Shown here in pieces: positions 10,092 through 18,634 of a stretch of 64,000 nt of DNA. Source of the DNA: JAOPZW01 sp963807305. Its GTDB lineage: Bacteria; Actinomycetota; Thermoleophilia; Solirubrobacterales; Solirubrobacteraceae. Under the pieces are notes generated by a model. That model was not told the DNA's origin. It saw nothing but the letters and a program-made list of their open reading frames with translations, and searched no databases. Location: NCBI GenBank assembly GCA_963807305.1, contig CAWEBN010000017.1:1-64000 (forward strand), given 5' to 3'. Both the position numbers and the translations under genes were made by a program. The stretch's first letter is position 1. Every line of letters begins with the position of its first letter.

Positions 10092-11081
10092 ATGTCCTCC
10101 CGGACGGCCCTTGAGCTGTTCCGCTGCCCGGAGTGCCACGCCGAGATCGACCTGGTGCCGGCGACCGCTGTTCGTTGCGAGGCCTGCGGGCTGCAGCTCG
10201 ATGCGGCGGACGGAGTCGTCGATCTCGTCGGTGATCGTAGGCGCGGCAACGAGCGCGCGTTCTACGACGACTACTACAGTCACGCGCCCGATTTGGGCGA
10301 GGTGCCCGGACCCGCGAGTCTGGCGGGCACGTGGACGGGCCCTGATGCGCCTTGGGAGATGCAGCGTGTCTGGCGTCACCTCGGTGCGCTGACCGACCGG
10401 ACCGTCGTTCTGCTCGGGAACGGGGAATCGGTCGCCGAGCTGTACATGCTGGTCGAGCGGCCGAGGGCTCTGATCTATTCAGATCTCTCGCCCGTCGGCT
10501 TGCGTGCGTTGGGACGGCGCCTCGATCTCGGTCTTCACAACCGGGTGGTGCTCGCGGCGATGGATGCCCTTGACCTTCCGCTGCGTGACGGGTCGGTCGA
10601 CCTCGTCTACGGATTCGCGTTCGCTCACCACGTGCCTGATCGAGAGCGATTTCTGGCCGAGGTCGCACGCGTGCTGCGTCCGGGCGGGCGCTGTGTGTTC
10701 ATGGACGATGCTCGGTCTCCCGCATGGCAATGGCTGAAGCTCGGGTGGCTGCGGCCGTTGATGCGGCTGAGCCATCGCCGGGAGCCGCGGTCTCCCGAGG
10801 ACCTTCGAGAGACGCTGAGTGGTGGCTTCCGCGAGCCGGAACTCGAGGCGGCGATCCGCCGCGTCGGCGGGGAACCGTGGTTCGAGCGCGTCGCGCTCCT
10901 GTATTACATCTGGATGCGCGCCGCCGGGACGCTGCTGCCGGCGAAGGTGCGGCGGTTTCGCCTACACGGGCTCGTCGCGCAGGGGTGCATGCGCGCCGAC
11001 AAGCTGCTCATGTCGTTCGAATGGGGTCGCCGCAACATGGTCCGGCTCGTCTGGGGGTTCGACATGCCGCCGGCGGCCTGA
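10092..11081 (+). CDS. SAM methyltransferase with amino-terminal zinc ribbon
   Basis: Class I methyltransferase of 329 residues. The first 40 residues hold a Trm112-like zinc ribbon, CPECH with a second pair CEAC about 17 residues later. The SAM domain follows with VVLLGNGES, DALDLPLRDGSVDLVYGFAF and VARVLRPGGRCVFMDDA. This architecture is common among methyltransferases of sugar or lipid-linked substrates in surface-polysaccharide loci, but the substrate cannot be read from the sequence. A TATGAT hexamer (10080-10085) lies 6 nt before the ATG with no Shine-Dalgarno, so translation is probably leaderless. It is divergent from the Wzz operon. Confidence 0.8.
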   Translation: MSSRTALELFRCPECHAEIDLVPATAVRCEACGLQLDAADGVVDLVGDRRRGNERAFYDDYYSHAPDLGEVPGPASLAGTWTGPDAPWEMQRVWRHLGALTDRTVVLLGNGESVAELYMLVERPRALIYSDLSPVGLRALGRRLDLGLHNRVVLAAMDALDLPLRDGSVDLVYGFAFAHHVPDRERFLAEVARVLRPGGRCVFMDDARSPAWQWLKLGWLRPLMRLSHRREPRSPEDLRETLSGGFREPELEAAIRRVGGEPWFERVALLYYIWMRAAGTLLPAKVRRFRLHGLVAQGCMRADKLLMSFEWGRRNMVRLVWGFDMPPAA

Positions 11082-11084
11082 GGC

Positions 11085-12221
11085 TCAACCCGCGACGCAG
11101 GGCGCCTTCGTGCAGAGCCGCATCCGTAATACGCGGAGGCGGTCCCATGGGAACCGCGACAGAAGATCCAGAGGCGTCTGACTCGCGAAGGCCCGACTGA
11201 ACACGCTCGCACGCGCGCCGCGGGCATCCTCGCCGAACAGGGAGATGCCCTTGTGCGTCTGATCCCGTACGACGAGTCCATAGCGCTGAGCCGCCTCGGC
11301 GATCATCCTCACCAGTCCGGGCAGGTGCAGGCTGTCGAGGCTGAGCTGCGGGTCGAGCTGCAGACGTGCTCCCTCCGGGAGCGCGGCGGGGCCTCCGGTG
11401 CCATCGGTACGCTGGGCAGGCCACGCGAAGGTCCGGGCGCGCGGCGCGGGCAGTGCGACGGCGATGGCGTGCCGGATGCTGCCTTGCCGGACGTCGTCGA
11501 CGGTGATCGTGCCGCCGATCACTGGCAGGCTGCTCGCCGTCGCGCCCCAGTTGCGTCGTGCTCCCGGCCACGCGGACGCGGTGTAGTAGCCGGGGCTCTG
11601 CGAGACACGACGGATCGCTCCGCCCCAACTTGCGTGCCATCCGTCAGACGCGCGACGGGCCTGCCAGAACTCCCACAAGCGATCGGTCGACGGCTGCCAG
11701 ATGGTCATGTGCCGGTCCTGGCCTGCCGCGGGCCTGGCGTCGCCTGGTATCGGAACGGCGGCAAAGGCCTTTTGCAGGGCCGCCTCGCCCGGTGTGCCCT
11801 GCGCATCCAGGCGGACGTGTACCGATCGCTGATCGCGGCCGACGCGATACAGGGGCGTGCTCGAGATGTTCGTGGCGATCCATGGTCCGATGCGCGATTG
11901 CGTCTCGCGTTGGACCTCCTGCGCGAGTTCCTGAACGAGCGCTGCCGAGCTCGCGTCGATGGGCTCGTCGCCGAGGCGCCTGTTCCAGAAGCTGTTGGCG
12001 CCGAAGAGGCGCATGGCCTTGGTGCCCGCCGGCCGGGCACCCTCGCCTATCGGGCTCGCCGGCCCTTGCGATGGCGGCGATGCTTGGACCCGATGGCCCT
12101 CGAGGGTGCGCGGGCGGAGCGCAACGAACAGCAACGCCGCGATCGCTGCGATGGCCACGACTCCCACAGCGCACGACGCCCGCAGTATCTGCCGACGAGA
12201 TTCGACCTCGCGAATCGTCAC
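11085..12221 (-). CDS. Uncharacterised membrane-anchored protein, paralogue A
   Basis: 378 residues with one amino-terminal transmembrane helix (VGVVAIAAIAALLFVAL) and a large extracytoplasmic domain. It shares motifs in the same order with the next gene upstream: W(N)(R/Q)R, STPLYRVG, AAVPIPG, WQPSTDRLWE, WHASWGGA, WPAQRTDG, MIAEAAQRYGLVV and FPWDRL, with a paired-cysteine tail LCTKAPC. I recognise this as a recurrent actinobacterial family but know no assigned function. The conserved Trp, His, Asp and Glu residues suggest a carbohydrate-active or carbohydrate-binding domain; this is inference only. The GTG start at 12221 is preceded 9 nt upstream by TACTCT, so it may have its own promoter. 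It converges on the methyltransferase, with three bases between stops. Confidence 0.75.
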   Translation of the reverse strand: MTIREVESRRQILRASCAVGVVAIAAIAALLFVALRPRTLEGHRVQASPPSQGPASPIGEGARPAGTKAMRLFGANSFWNRRLGDEPIDASSAALVQELAQEVQRETQSRIGPWIATNISSTPLYRVGRDQRSVHVRLDAQGTPGEAALQKAFAAVPIPGDARPAAGQDRHMTIWQPSTDRLWEFWQARRASDGWHASWGGAIRRVSQSPGYYTASAWPGARRNWGATASSLPVIGGTITVDDVRQGSIRHAIAVALPAPRARTFAWPAQRTDGTGGPAALPEGARLQLDPQLSLDSLHLPGLVRMIAEAAQRYGLVVRDQTHKGISLFGEDARGARASVFSRAFASQTPLDLLSRFPWDRLRVLRMRLCTKAPCVAG

Positions 12222-12253
12222 GTCACGGCGAGAGTAGCCGGTACGCCCACGCG

Positions 12254-13510
12254 TCACGGGGACGGGGGCGCGCACGGCGTCGACGTGCAGAGATGCATCT
12301 GAAGGACCTGGAGGCGATCCCACGGGAAGTTCGCCAGCAGTTGCTGCGAGGTTCTGCCCAAGAAGTACTTCCTGTACGGGTTCTTCTGAAACTGCGGGGG
12401 GTTCTCGCCGACGAGCGCGATCGCCCGGTCTTGCCCACGAACGACGAGCCCGTAGCGTTGCGCGGCCTCGGCGATCATCCGCGTGAGCCTGGGAAGGCGC
12501 AGCGAATTGAGATCGACGTCGGGGGCGAGGCGCATATGGGCGCCAACCGGCAACGTCGGTAAGCCACCGTCGCCGTCCGTGCGTTGAGCCGGCCACGTGA
12601 ACACGCCGGCGCGCGACGCCGGCACGTTGATTGCGAGGGCATGATCGATGCGACCGGACCGTAGGTCGTCCGCGAGGAGCGCGCCCGCCACGACCGGCAG
12701 GCTGCTGGGCGTTGCGCCCCAACTCTGGGTCGCTCCGCGCCACGCTGCGGGCGTGTAGTACCCACGGTTCTTCGACACCTTCTGCATGGCCCCGCCCCAG
12801 CTGGCATGCCATTCGTCGCCAACCTTCCGGGCTCCGCGGAGCTCCCAGAGGGTGTCCGTCGCCGGTTGCCAGATCGACATGTAGCGATTGGGCTTGGCGC
12901 CGGCCTTCGCGTTCGCAGGAATCGGCACCGCCGCGAGGGCGCGGCGGAGTGCCGTGCGGCCTGGGGCCTGGCGGTCGTCAAGACGGACGCGAACGCGCGC
13001 CTGGGCGGCGCCGACTCGGTAAAGCGGGGTGCTGGCACGCCCGGCCTGGATCAGCGGCCCGGTCCCAGCGGTCCGCTCGCGACCGGCTTCGGCGACGAGG
13101 TTCGCAACGAGCGCGCCGGAACTCGGATCGAGCGGTGCACTTGGTGCCACGCGCTGGTTCCAGATGCTCGTCGATGAGAACAGTCGCGCGCCGTGCGCGC
13201 TTGTGGCGATCGCGGCGGCGCGTCGCTCCGGGGGCCGGCGAGCCTGGCCGGCCGGTTGTGCGGCAATTGCCTGGGCGCGTCGCGCGGCCGTGCGGCGAGC
13301 CTGGGCTGCCCCGATAGCGGGCGCGGTCCGATCGACCGACGCCGCCGATCGGACCTGCGGCTTGGGCGGCGCGAAGACAACCGCTTGATGCTCGGGGCGG
13401 TGCAGCCCAAGCAGGAGGAGTCCTCCAATCGCCGCCAGAGCAGCAAGGCCGAATCCGCATGCCGTGAGCAGCAGGCGCGTCCGGACCCCCTCGTCCTCCG
13501 GCGACGTCAT
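12254..13510 (-). CDS. Uncharacterised membrane-anchored protein, paralogue B
   Basis: 418 residues from ATG 13510 (an in-frame TTG at 13543 is possible). It has an amino-terminal transmembrane helix (LLLTACGFGLAALAAIGGLL), an Ala/Arg/Gln-rich linker of about 80 residues, and then the same extracytoplasmic domain as paralogue A: SIWNQRV, STPLYRVG, AAVPIPA, WQPATDTLWE, WHASWGGA, WPAQRTDG, MIAEAAQRYGLVV, FPWDRL and LCTSTPC. The two genes lie in tandem 32 nt apart, so one arose by duplication. The longer linker suggests reach across the cell wall. No catalytic family can be named. Its position inside the exopolysaccharide locus suggests a role in polymer handling, but that is inference. Confidence 0.75.
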   Translation of the reverse strand: MTSPEDEGVRTRLLLTACGFGLAALAAIGGLLLLGLHRPEHQAVVFAPPKPQVRSAASVDRTAPAIGAAQARRTAARRAQAIAAQPAGQARRPPERRAAAIATSAHGARLFSSTSIWNQRVAPSAPLDPSSGALVANLVAEAGRERTAGTGPLIQAGRASTPLYRVGAAQARVRVRLDDRQAPGRTALRRALAAVPIPANAKAGAKPNRYMSIWQPATDTLWELRGARKVGDEWHASWGGAMQKVSKNRGYYTPAAWRGATQSWGATPSSLPVVAGALLADDLRSGRIDHALAINVPASRAGVFTWPAQRTDGDGGLPTLPVGAHMRLAPDVDLNSLRLPRLTRMIAEAAQRYGLVVRGQDRAIALVGENPPQFQKNPYRKYFLGRTSQQLLANFPWDRLQVLQMHLCTSTPCAPPSP

Positions 13511-13838
13511 CAGTATGCGGTCATTCGATAGAAGCAGAACCAAACCCTACGACGGGACCCTTCAAGCATTCATGCAAAATGCGGCATTCGAAGGCGCCGT
13601 CAGTCCGTCGAACGGACGTAAGCGCGCCAACAGGGGTAGGTCGCGCCGCTCATCGCGCCTGATTGGCCGTCGGTCGCTGCAGCTTGGCTGTCAACCCTGG
13701 TATTTGCGGGTGAAATCTGCGTAGCCTGCGACAGGGCACCTCGGCGCGAGAGCAGGCGCCGAAAGGGGGTGGACCCGTTCGGCTCGGATCGGTGCCGGGA
13801 TGTGCTCCGGCCGTGCATCGTGCAAGCAGCGGCAATCC
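13511..13838. other. Divergent intergenic region, 328 nt
   Basis: No gene is seen here. The left part is AT-richer than its surroundings and contains repeated GCATT words (13568-13592) that can pair imperfectly. A TTGACA-like hexamer on the minus strand sits near 13690. Transcription of paralogue B probably starts from a TAGGGT hexamer on the minus strand (about 13548-13553). No riboswitch consensus could be matched. Confidence 0.4.
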
Positions 13839-15336
13839 ATGCCTCGCGTGTTCACTGCCGGCGTCGACCGCCAATCTGTCCCTCGCCGAAGCCGGTTTGG
13901 TCGGCGCGCGGGGTCTTCGCGCCACGCGGATCCGACGCTCCTCCTCGAGAGCCGAGCGCCGGCGGCGGTCCGGCGTCGCGATCGGGTGTTCCGCCGCGCG
14001 CTGGTCGGCGCCGACGTGTTCTCGGGCCTTCTCGTCGTGGGGCTGGACATCAGGGTGTTCGGGGCGCTGGGCCCCGGGATGACGGGGCTCGCCCTGCTGC
14101 CGCTCATCGTCCTCGATCAACACCGCGTCGGGGCTGTACAAGCGCGACGAGTTGTTGCTGCGCAAGAGCACGCTCGAGGAGGGCGCCCGCACTGTTCCAG
14201 GCGGCGACGCTCACCACGGTCGTCGCGTTCCTGCTCGAGAGCGCGCGTGCTCGCGACTCCGATAGGCGCGCGGCTCTTCGCGGTCACCTGGCTCGGTCTG
14301 TCGGTCCTGATGCTCGCGTGTCGAGTGGCCGCCCGTGCGATCGCGCGCGGGATCACCCCTTCAGAGCGCTGCCTGTTGGTAGGCGATGCCGCGGTCGCCG
14401 CACGGCTCGAGGCCAAGCTCAGCGCCAGCCCGAACGTGAAGGCGTCGCTCGTTGGCCGGCTTGCGCAGGAACGCAAGCCCGAGTCCGTGGAGTCCGGCCT
14501 GCTCGGCACGCTCGACGACCTACCGCGGGTGGTCGCCGAGCACCATGTGCACCGCGTGATCGTCGCCGGCGATGCGGGATCGCACCAGCGCGTGCTCGAG
14601 GCGATCCAGCGCGCCAAGGCGCTGGGCGATCCGCGTAAGCGTGCTGCCGCGGATGTTCGAGGTGGTCGGCTCGTCGGTTGCGTTCGACTACCTCGACGGG
14701 CTGACGATCTTCGGCGTGCGCCGCTTCGGGCTCTCGCGCGCATCGCGCCGCGTCAAGCGCGCCTTCGACGTCGTCGGCTCGGCGACTCGGCCTCGTGGTG
14801 CTCGCACCGCTCATGGCGGTCATCGCCGCGGTGATCAAGCTCACGTCTCCCGGGGCCTGTCCTGTTCCGCCAGACGCGCGTCGGGCGCGATGGCCATACC
14901 GTTCGAGATGCTCAAGTACCGCTCGATGGAGGAGGGAGCCGATGCGCGAAAGACGGAGCTGCTGTCGCGCAACGAGGCCGACGGGCTCTTCAAGATCGCC
15001 GATGACCCGAGGATCACGCGGGTCGGGCGGTTCCTGCGCAGGACGTCGCTCGACGAGCTGCCGCAGCTCTTCAACGTCCTGCGCGGGCAGATGAGCCTCG
15101 TCGGACCTCGACCGCTGGTGGTCGACGAGGACCGGCGCGTCGAGGGGTGGTACCGGCGCCGCCTGTACCTGACGCCCGGGATGACCGGCGACTGGCAGGT
15201 CTTCGGCGCGGCCCGCATCCCGCTGCGTGAGATGGTCACGATCGACTACCTGTACGTCTCGAACTGGTCGCTGTGGGCGGACATCAAGATCCTGCTGCGC
15301 ACGATTCCGTGCGTGGTGGGGCGCCGCGGCCAGTAA
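13839..15336 (+). pseudogene. Polyprenyl-phosphate sugar-1-phosphate transferase, multiply frameshifted
   Basis: Initiating transferase of exopolysaccharide synthesis (WbaP/CpsE-like), moving a sugar-1-phosphate to undecaprenyl phosphate. The amino part has hydrophobic segments and the nucleotide-binding-like ERCLLVGDAAVAARLEAKL (about 14370). The catalytic Bac_transf domain is intact near the end: FEMLKYRSMEEGAD, LRRTSLDELPQLFNVLRGQM, SLVGPRPLVVDED and LTPGMTGDWQVFG. Shifts occur near 14120, 14200, 14640, 14790 and 14860. The start is taken as ATG 13839; no Shine-Dalgarno is seen. If real, these breaks would silence the committed step of the pathway. Confidence 0.8.
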
Positions 15337-15349
15337 TGACGGCGGGGCG

Positions 15350-16591
15350 CTAGAGCAGCACGGTCCGGCGCGCGCCGCGCGTGACGCCGCGCAGGTCCAC
15401 GACGAGCGGCGCGCGCTCGGCGATCGCGTCGTGGTCGACGCCGGGGTGCGCGGTCACGATGACCGCCAGGTCGCAGCGCTCGAGCGCCTCGTCCAAGCCG
15501 ACCGCGCGCAGCTCGGTGTCGGGCACGGCCGGCACGTACGGATCGTGGTAGGCGACGTCGGCACCGAGCCCGCCCAGGAGCGCCGCGATCTTCAGCGCCG
15601 GCGACTGGCGCAGGTCCCCGACGCCCGGCTTGTAGCTGACACCGAACAGGCTGATCCGCGAGCCCTTGACTGCCCTGCCCGCGTCGTTGAGCACGCGCTC
15701 GACCTTCGAGACGCAGTGGTAGGGCATCTGCTGGTTGATCTTGCCGGCGAGCTCGATGAACTCCGTCGACATGTCGAATTCCCGCGCACGCCACGAGAGG
15801 TAGAAGGGGTCGACGGGCAGGCAGTGGCCGCCCATGCCCGGTCCCGGCTCGAAGCGCATGAAGCCATAGGGCTTGGTGGCCGCGGCGTCGACGACCTCCC
15901 AGATGTCGATGTCCATCCGGTCCGTGAGCATCGCGATCTCGTTCACCATGGCGATGTTGACCGACCGGAAGATGTTCTCGAGCAGCTTGGTGAGCTCGGC
16001 GGCCTCGGGGCTCGAGACGCGAACGATCTCGTCGCAGACCTCGCGATACAGCGCCTCGGCGCGTTCGGTGCAGGCTTCGGTGAGGCCGGCGAGAACCTTC
16101 GGCGTGTTGCGAAGGGTGAAGTCGGTGCGCCCGGGATCCACGCGCTCGGGCGAGTAGGCCAGGAAGAAGTCGCGGCCCGCGACGAGGCCTGACTCCTCGA
16201 GGATCGGGGCCATGCGCTCGCGCGTGGTGCCGGGGTAGGTCGTCGACTCGAGGACGATGAGCTGGTCGCGCTGCAGGAGGTCGGCGAGGGCCCGTGTCGC
16301 GGAGACCAGCGGTCCGAGGTCCGGCTCGCGGTTGGGGGTCAGCGGCGTGGGGACGCAGACGAGGACCGCGTCACAGCGCGAGAGGTTCGAGAAGCGCGTC
16401 GTGACCTCCAGGCGCGAGGCGACTGCGCGCAGACGCTCGGAGTCGATGTCCTCGATGTGCGACTCGCCGCGGTTGAGCCCCTCGACCTTGCGGGCGTCGA
16501 TGTCAACACCGACGATGTCGTGGCCCTCCTCGGCGAAGGCCACGGCCAGTGGAAGCCCCACGTAGCCGAGCCCCATGATGCCGACCCTCAT
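15350..16591 (-). CDS. UDP-glucose/GDP-mannose dehydrogenase family protein
   Basis: NAD-dependent nucleotide-sugar dehydrogenase of 413 residues that oxidises the sugar C6 alcohol to a carboxylate, supplying a uronic acid for the polysaccharide. It has a Rossmann motif GLGYVGLPLAVAFAEEG at residue 7, the central-domain lysine region LTKLLENIFRSVNIAMVNE, and the active-site GPGMGGHCLPVDPFYL containing the catalytic cysteine. The carboxyl Rossmann-like domain has GVSYKPGVGDLRQSPAL. It resembles the UDP-N-acetylmannosamine/UDP-glucose branch; the substrate is unresolved. TACACT (16599-16604) lies 7 nt before the ATG, indicating a leaderless start. It is intact and converges on the sugar transferase. 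Confidence 0.9.
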   Translation of the reverse strand: MRVGIMGLGYVGLPLAVAFAEEGHDIVGVDIDARKVEGLNRGESHIEDIDSERLRAVASRLEVTTRFSNLSRCDAVLVCVPTPLTPNREPDLGPLVSATRALADLLQRDQLIVLESTTYPGTTRERMAPILEESGLVAGRDFFLAYSPERVDPGRTDFTLRNTPKVLAGLTEACTERAEALYREVCDEIVRVSSPEAAELTKLLENIFRSVNIAMVNEIAMLTDRMDIDIWEVVDAAATKPYGFMRFEPGPGMGGHCLPVDPFYLSWRAREFDMSTEFIELAGKINQQMPYHCVSKVERVLNDAGRAVKGSRISLFGVSYKPGVGDLRQSPALKIAALLGGLGADVAYHDPYVPAVPDTELRAVGLDEALERCDLAVIVTAHPGVDHDAIAERAPLVVDLRGVTRGARRTVLL

Positions 16592-16670
16592 GCGGCGCAG
16601 TGTACGGACGCGATGGCGGGAAAGATGCTCGCGAGGCGGCCAGGGGCCGCGCCGCTTAGGGTAGACAGCC

Positions 16671-17468
16671 GTGATGGCGAGCGACGAGTCAGCCGCGCTG
16701 ACCTACGCGTCCTACCTGGCGCTCGACGAGGTGCTGGGCGCGCAACGGCCTCGCTCCGAGGAGCACGACGAGATGCTCTTCATCGTCATCCACCAGGTCT
16801 ACGAGCTGTGGTTCAAGCAGCTGCTGCACGAGCTCGCCTATCTCCAGCGCCGCCTGGAGATGGGCGACAGCTCGCGCGCGCTCGGCACGATCAAGCGCGT
16901 GCTGACCATCCTCAAGACGATCGTCGCGCAGATCGACGTGCTCGAGACGATGACCCCGCGCCAGTTCACGACCTTCCGCGACCGCCTCGATGCCGCCAGC
17001 GGCTTTCAGTCCGCGCAGTTCCGCGAGCTCGAGGCCGTCCTCGGCCGCCGCGACGACGGCGCCGTCGACCGCTACCCGCCCGGGTCGCCGGCGCGCGAGC
17101 GGATCGGCGACGCGATGGCGCGCCCGAGCCTGCTCGACTCGTTCCTGCGCTACCTGGCCGCGCAGGGCTTCGGCGTCCCGCGCGCCGCGCTCGAGCGCGA
17201 CGTCACCCAGCCCATGGCCGCCTCGCAGGCGGTTCAGGACGTCCTCGTCGACGTCTACCGCGTCGACGGCCCGGAGGCGCAGGTCTGCGAGCGCCTGGTC
17301 GACGTCGACGAGGGCTTTCAGGAGTGGCGCTACCGCCACGTCAAGATGGTCGAGCGGACGATCGGCGACAAGGGTGGCACCGGCGGCTCGTCGGGCGCAG
17401 CGTACCTGCGCACGACGCTCTTCGACGCGGCCTTCCCCGACCTGTGGGCGGTGCGCCGCCGGCTGTGA
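16671..17468 (+). CDS. kynA: Tryptophan 2,3-dioxygenase
   Basis: Haem enzyme of 265 residues opening the indole ring of L-tryptophan to N-formylkynurenine. The distal-pocket signature FIVIHQVYELWFKQLLHE begins near residue 37, and the proximal haem-ligand region WRYRHVKMVERTIGDKGGTG with GSSGAAYLR near the end matches bacterial TDOs. GTG 16671 is favoured because TAGGGT lies 8 nt upstream; ATG 16674 is the alternative and differs by one residue. Its stop overlaps the GTG start of the kynureninase-like gene, so the two form a kynurenine-pathway operon. No formamidase gene is seen in this window. Confidence 0.93.
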   Translation: MMASDESAALTYASYLALDEVLGAQRPRSEEHDEMLFIVIHQVYELWFKQLLHELAYLQRRLEMGDSSRALGTIKRVLTILKTIVAQIDVLETMTPRQFTTFRDRLDAASGFQSAQFRELEAVLGRRDDGAVDRYPPGSPARERIGDAMARPSLLDSFLRYLAAQGFGVPRAALERDVTQPMAASQAVQDVLVDVYRVDGPEAQVCERLVDVDEGFQEWRYRHVKMVERTIGDKGGTGGSSGAAYLRTTLFDAAFPDLWAVRRRL

Positions 17469-18634
17469 ACCCGCTGGCGCGCCACTACACCCGCTTTCGC
17501 GTCGCCGAGCGGCTGCTGCTCACCGGGCACTCGCACCAGGCGTGGCCGGACGTCGCGCTCGAGGGCCACGTCGAGGCCTTCGAGGACGCCGCGCGCCACG
17601 TGGACGAGAAGTGGGGGCGCGCACTCGCCAAGGCCGACGAGGTGCGGGCTGGCCTGCGGGTGCTGCTCGCCGACCCGGGCGGCGAGATCGCCCTCGGCAT
17701 CAACACCCACGAGCTCCTCATCCGCCTGCTCTCGGCCCTCGACCTGCGCGGGCGCCCGCGGCTCGTGAGCACGGACGGCGAGTTCCACACCCTGCGCCGC
17801 CAGCTCACGCGGCTCGACGAAGCCGGGCTCGACGTCGTCCGACTGCCGGCGCAGCCCGCGGACACGCTGGCCGAGCGCCTGGCCGAGGCCGTCGACGAGC
17901 GCACGAGCGCCGTCCTGGTGTCGGCCGTGCTCTTCGAGACCGGCCACGTCGTCCCCGGGCTCGACGCGCTCGCGGACGTGTGCGCACACGCGGGCGCCGA
18001 GCTCGTGGTCGACGCCTACCACGCGCTGGGCGCCGTCCCCTTCGCCGTCCACGAGCTCGGGCTCGCGTCGGCCTGGGTGGTCGGCGGCGGCTACAAGTAC
18101 CTGCAGCTCGGGGAGGGCAACTGCTTCCTGCGGCTGCCCGCGCACGCCGAGGACCTGCGCCCCGCGATCACGGGCTGGTACGCAGAGTTCGGCGCGCTGG
18201 CCGACGAGCACGACCCGTCGCGCGTGGCCTACGGGCACGGCGCCGAGCGCTTCGCGGGCGCGACCTACGACCCGACGAGCCACTACCGCGCCGCCCGCGT
18301 GCTCGCCTTCTTCGACGAGCAGGGACTTACGCCCGGGCGCCTGCGCTCGTCCTACCGCCGGCAGGTCGGCCTGCTCGCGGCGGCCTTCGACGCGCTCGGC
18401 GTCGACGACGCGATCGTCACGCGCGACCGCGCGCTCGACCTCGACCGTGTCGGCGGCTTCCTCGCCTTGAGCTCGCCGTACGCGGGGGAGCTGCAGCGTG
18501 GGCTGTCCGAGCGCGGCGTGCTCACGGACAGCCGCGGACCGTGGCTGCGCTTCGGGCCCGCGCCCTACCTGTCCGACGGGCAGCTCGAGACGGCCATCGC
18601 GCTGCTCGGCGAGGCGGTCAGCGAGCTCCGTTGA
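17465..18634 (+). CDS. Kynureninase-like class V aminotransferase
   Basis: PLP enzyme of 389 residues, fold type I. The Schiff-base lysine lies in GGGYKYLQLGEGN, very like the SYKYLN motif of kynureninases, and the cofactor Asp region is VVDAYHALGAVPF. Together with the upstream tryptophan dioxygenase it would cleave kynurenine to anthranilate and alanine. The amino end (GHSHQAWPDVALEG) and overall length fit the kynureninase/class V family. The GTG start at 17465 overlaps the upstream stop by 4 nt. It overlaps the convergent DsbA-family gene by 17 nt. Substrate assignment relies mainly on the operon partner. Confidence 0.78.
   Translation: MNPLARHYTRFRVAERLLLTGHSHQAWPDVALEGHVEAFEDAARHVDEKWGRALAKADEVRAGLRVLLADPGGEIALGINTHELLIRLLSALDLRGRPRLVSTDGEFHTLRRQLTRLDEAGLDVVRLPAQPADTLAERLAEAVDERTSAVLVSAVLFETGHVVPGLDALADVCAHAGAELVVDAYHALGAVPFAVHELGLASAWVVGGGYKYLQLGEGNCFLRLPAHAEDLRPAITGWYAEFGALADEHDPSRVAYGHGAERFAGATYDPTSHYRAARVLAFFDEQGLTPGRLRSSYRRQVGLLAAAFDALGVDDAIVTRDRALDLDRVGGFLALSSPYAGELQRGLSERGVLTDSRGPWLRFGPAPYLSDGQLETAIALLGEAVSELR

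Noticed and set aside
13690..13800. Possible riboswitch upstream of the sugar transferase
   Set aside because: I could not match it to c-di-GMP, c-di-AMP, cobalamin or other consensus cores by eye, and no terminator or anti-terminator pair is clear.
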